A stretch of DNA of 5,331 nucleotides from Candidatus Daviesbacteria bacterium (GTDB lineage Bacteria > Patescibacteria > Microgenomatia > Daviesbacterales > UBA10151): contig JAUSHE010000037.1 of assembly GCA_030648435.1 (NCBI GenBank), forward strand, positions 1 to 5,331, written 5' to 3'. Of the stretch, positions 4,785-5,331 are shown piece by piece. Numbering within the stretch: position 1 is the first letter of the stretch; every line of letters starts with the position of its first letter. The position numbers and the translations under genes are program-made. The notes under the pieces were generated by a model. It was not told the origin of the DNA and searched no databases. It saw nothing but the letters and a program-made list of their open reading frames with translations.

Positions 4785-5331
4785 TTTTGCTGTTTGTACT
4801 ACTGTTGCCTGTTGCCTGTTCACTGACGCCTACTTTTGGTTTAGTCCAACTGGCAAATTTGCAAGTTGGCCAGTTTTTACAGCCATAAAATGTTTTACCA
4901 TGACGGGTTTTCCTCACTACAACTTCTCCGCCGCAATCCGGACACTTTGCATTAATTTTTTCCTCTATTGATTCTGTATGCTTACATTCAGGGAAACCGG
5001 AACAGGCAAAAAATTTACCAAACCTGCCAATTCTTACAATTAATTCTTTTCCGCATTTAGGGCATTTCTTTCCTGCGTATTGCACCTCCATTTTGACTTT
5101 TTGGGCAGTTTGTTCGGTTTTTTTTAAGTTTTTTTCGAATGGTCCGTAGAATTCTTTAATAACCGGCTTCCACTGTCGCTCACCCAGGGCAATCTCATCC
5201 AACTCATCCTCCATTTTGGCGGTAAAAGAATAATCTAAAATATCGGCAAAATTTGCCATTAAAAAATCAATTACGGTTATCCCTAAGGTTGTTGGTATAA
5301 ATTTCTTTTCCAATTTTTCAACATAAAACCG
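4771..5331 (-). CDS. topA: DNA topoisomerase I (type IA), C-terminal part
   Basis: TopA relaxes negative supercoils by single-strand passage. Only the last 186 codons are in the window; the frame is open through the right edge (R-F-Y-V-E-K-L-E-K-K-F-I-P-T-T-L-G), so the TTG at 5313 is an internal Leu codon, not the start. The segment EKKFIPTTLG...VIDFL and the DYSFTAKMEDELDEIALGE stretch are the typical end of the catalytic core. Two C4 zinc fingers follow: CPKCGKEL...CSGFPEC and CPDCGGEV...CKNWPTC, which bind single-stranded DNA. The catalytic Tyr lies outside the window. The last 19 residues (GVSEQATGNSSTNSKNENS) are Ser/Asn-rich and encoded largely by the heptamer array of S23 element 2, so the native tail was probably altered. 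It overlaps the S23 gene by 14 bases. Confidence 0.93.
   Translation of the reverse strand, partial: RFYVEKLEKKFIPTTLGITVIDFLMANFADILDYSFTAKMEDELDEIALGERQWKPVIKEFYGPFEKNLKKTEQTAQKVKMEVQYAGKKCPKCGKELIVRIGRFGKFFACSGFPECKHTESIEEKINAKCPDCGGEVVVRKTRHGKTFYGCKNWPTCKFASWTKPKVGVSEQATGNSSTNSKNENS
4798..4825 (-). repeat. CAGGC-heptamer array, right end of S23 element 2
   Basis: On the minus strand four phased words begin with CAG at 4825, 4818, 4811 and 4804: CAGTGAA, CAGGCAA twice, and CAGTAGT. The array lies within the topA reading frame and 13 bases upstream of the S23 ATG. It faces the array at 4381-4408. Confidence 0.8.

Larger units (their letters stand above)
4381..4825 (-). mobile_element. Candidate heptamer-bounded S23 element, copy 2
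   Basis: A 445-bp unit with the same plan as copy 1: one S23-family gene between inward-facing heptamer arrays, here built on CAGGCWA. The ends align as inverted repeats (CAGGCTACAGGC against CAGGCAACAGGC, 11 of 12). It occupies the 3' end of topA, whose final codons and stop it supplies, and reaches the pyrG promoter. The call is structural inference; no mobility enzyme is encoded. Confidence 0.4.

Noticed and set aside
4785..4823. GTG at 4823 as the start of S23 copy 2
   Set aside because: The 13 extra residues come from the heptamer array and lack a family counterpart; the ATG at 4784 gives the usual opening.

Overview
The window is AT-rich and every gene in it lies on the minus strand. 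From right to left the order is topA (3' part only), a small S23/four-helix-bundle gene, pyrG, a second four-helix-bundle gene, tmk, a structured leader, an aspartate kinase gene, and possibly the first codons of another gene at the left edge. These are compact housekeeping genes with very short spacers. Repeated freestanding S23-type genes, a TMK of the 'FPRYEDN..YGKL..NRY' type and scarce Shine-Dalgarno sequences would suit a small-genome uncultured bacterium such as a Patescibacteria/CPR (Microgenomates-like) lineage. That placement is an inference from gene style and was not tested. The standard bacterial code is assumed; TAA, TAG and TGA all end genes here.

Right part (4279-5331): the topA C-terminus carries two four-cysteine zinc fingers and runs into a small S23-family gene that overlaps its stop codon. 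Left of that gene is a spacer with what looks like the pyrG promoter: an extended -10 box, 17 bp from a -35 box that lies at the centre of a perfect 22-bp palindrome. The predicted transcript begins with GGG. A REP-like hairpin sits in the short leader.

Middle (2272-4278): pyrG (CTP synthase) is complete, followed 24 bp later by the second S23-family gene, then after another 24 bp by tmk (dTMP kinase). CTP and dTTP supply are thus grouped in one probable transcription unit.

Left (1-1620): between tmk and the aspartate kinase gene is a 199-bp leader. It can fold into a terminator directly before the kinase start, a competing antiterminator (12 of 13 pairs) and a hairpin that competes with the antiterminator. 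This is the layout of a transcription-attenuation switch for entry into the lysine/threonine/methionine pathway; the ligand or sensor is unknown.

The most unusual pattern concerns the two S23-family genes. Each is bracketed by arrays of degenerate 7-bp words beginning CAG, pointing inward as inverted repeats, with a different word for each copy (CAGTTTA-like and CAGGCWA-like). The arrays supply the stop codon or last residues of the upstream gene (pyrG, topA) and, for copy 1, the whole upstream region of tmk. A third 7-bp array, with no S23 gene, lies inside the pyrG coding region, apparently as an in-frame insertion. Together these suggest a small heptamer-bounded S23 element that inserts at gene ends. 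Transposition itself is not shown by one window.
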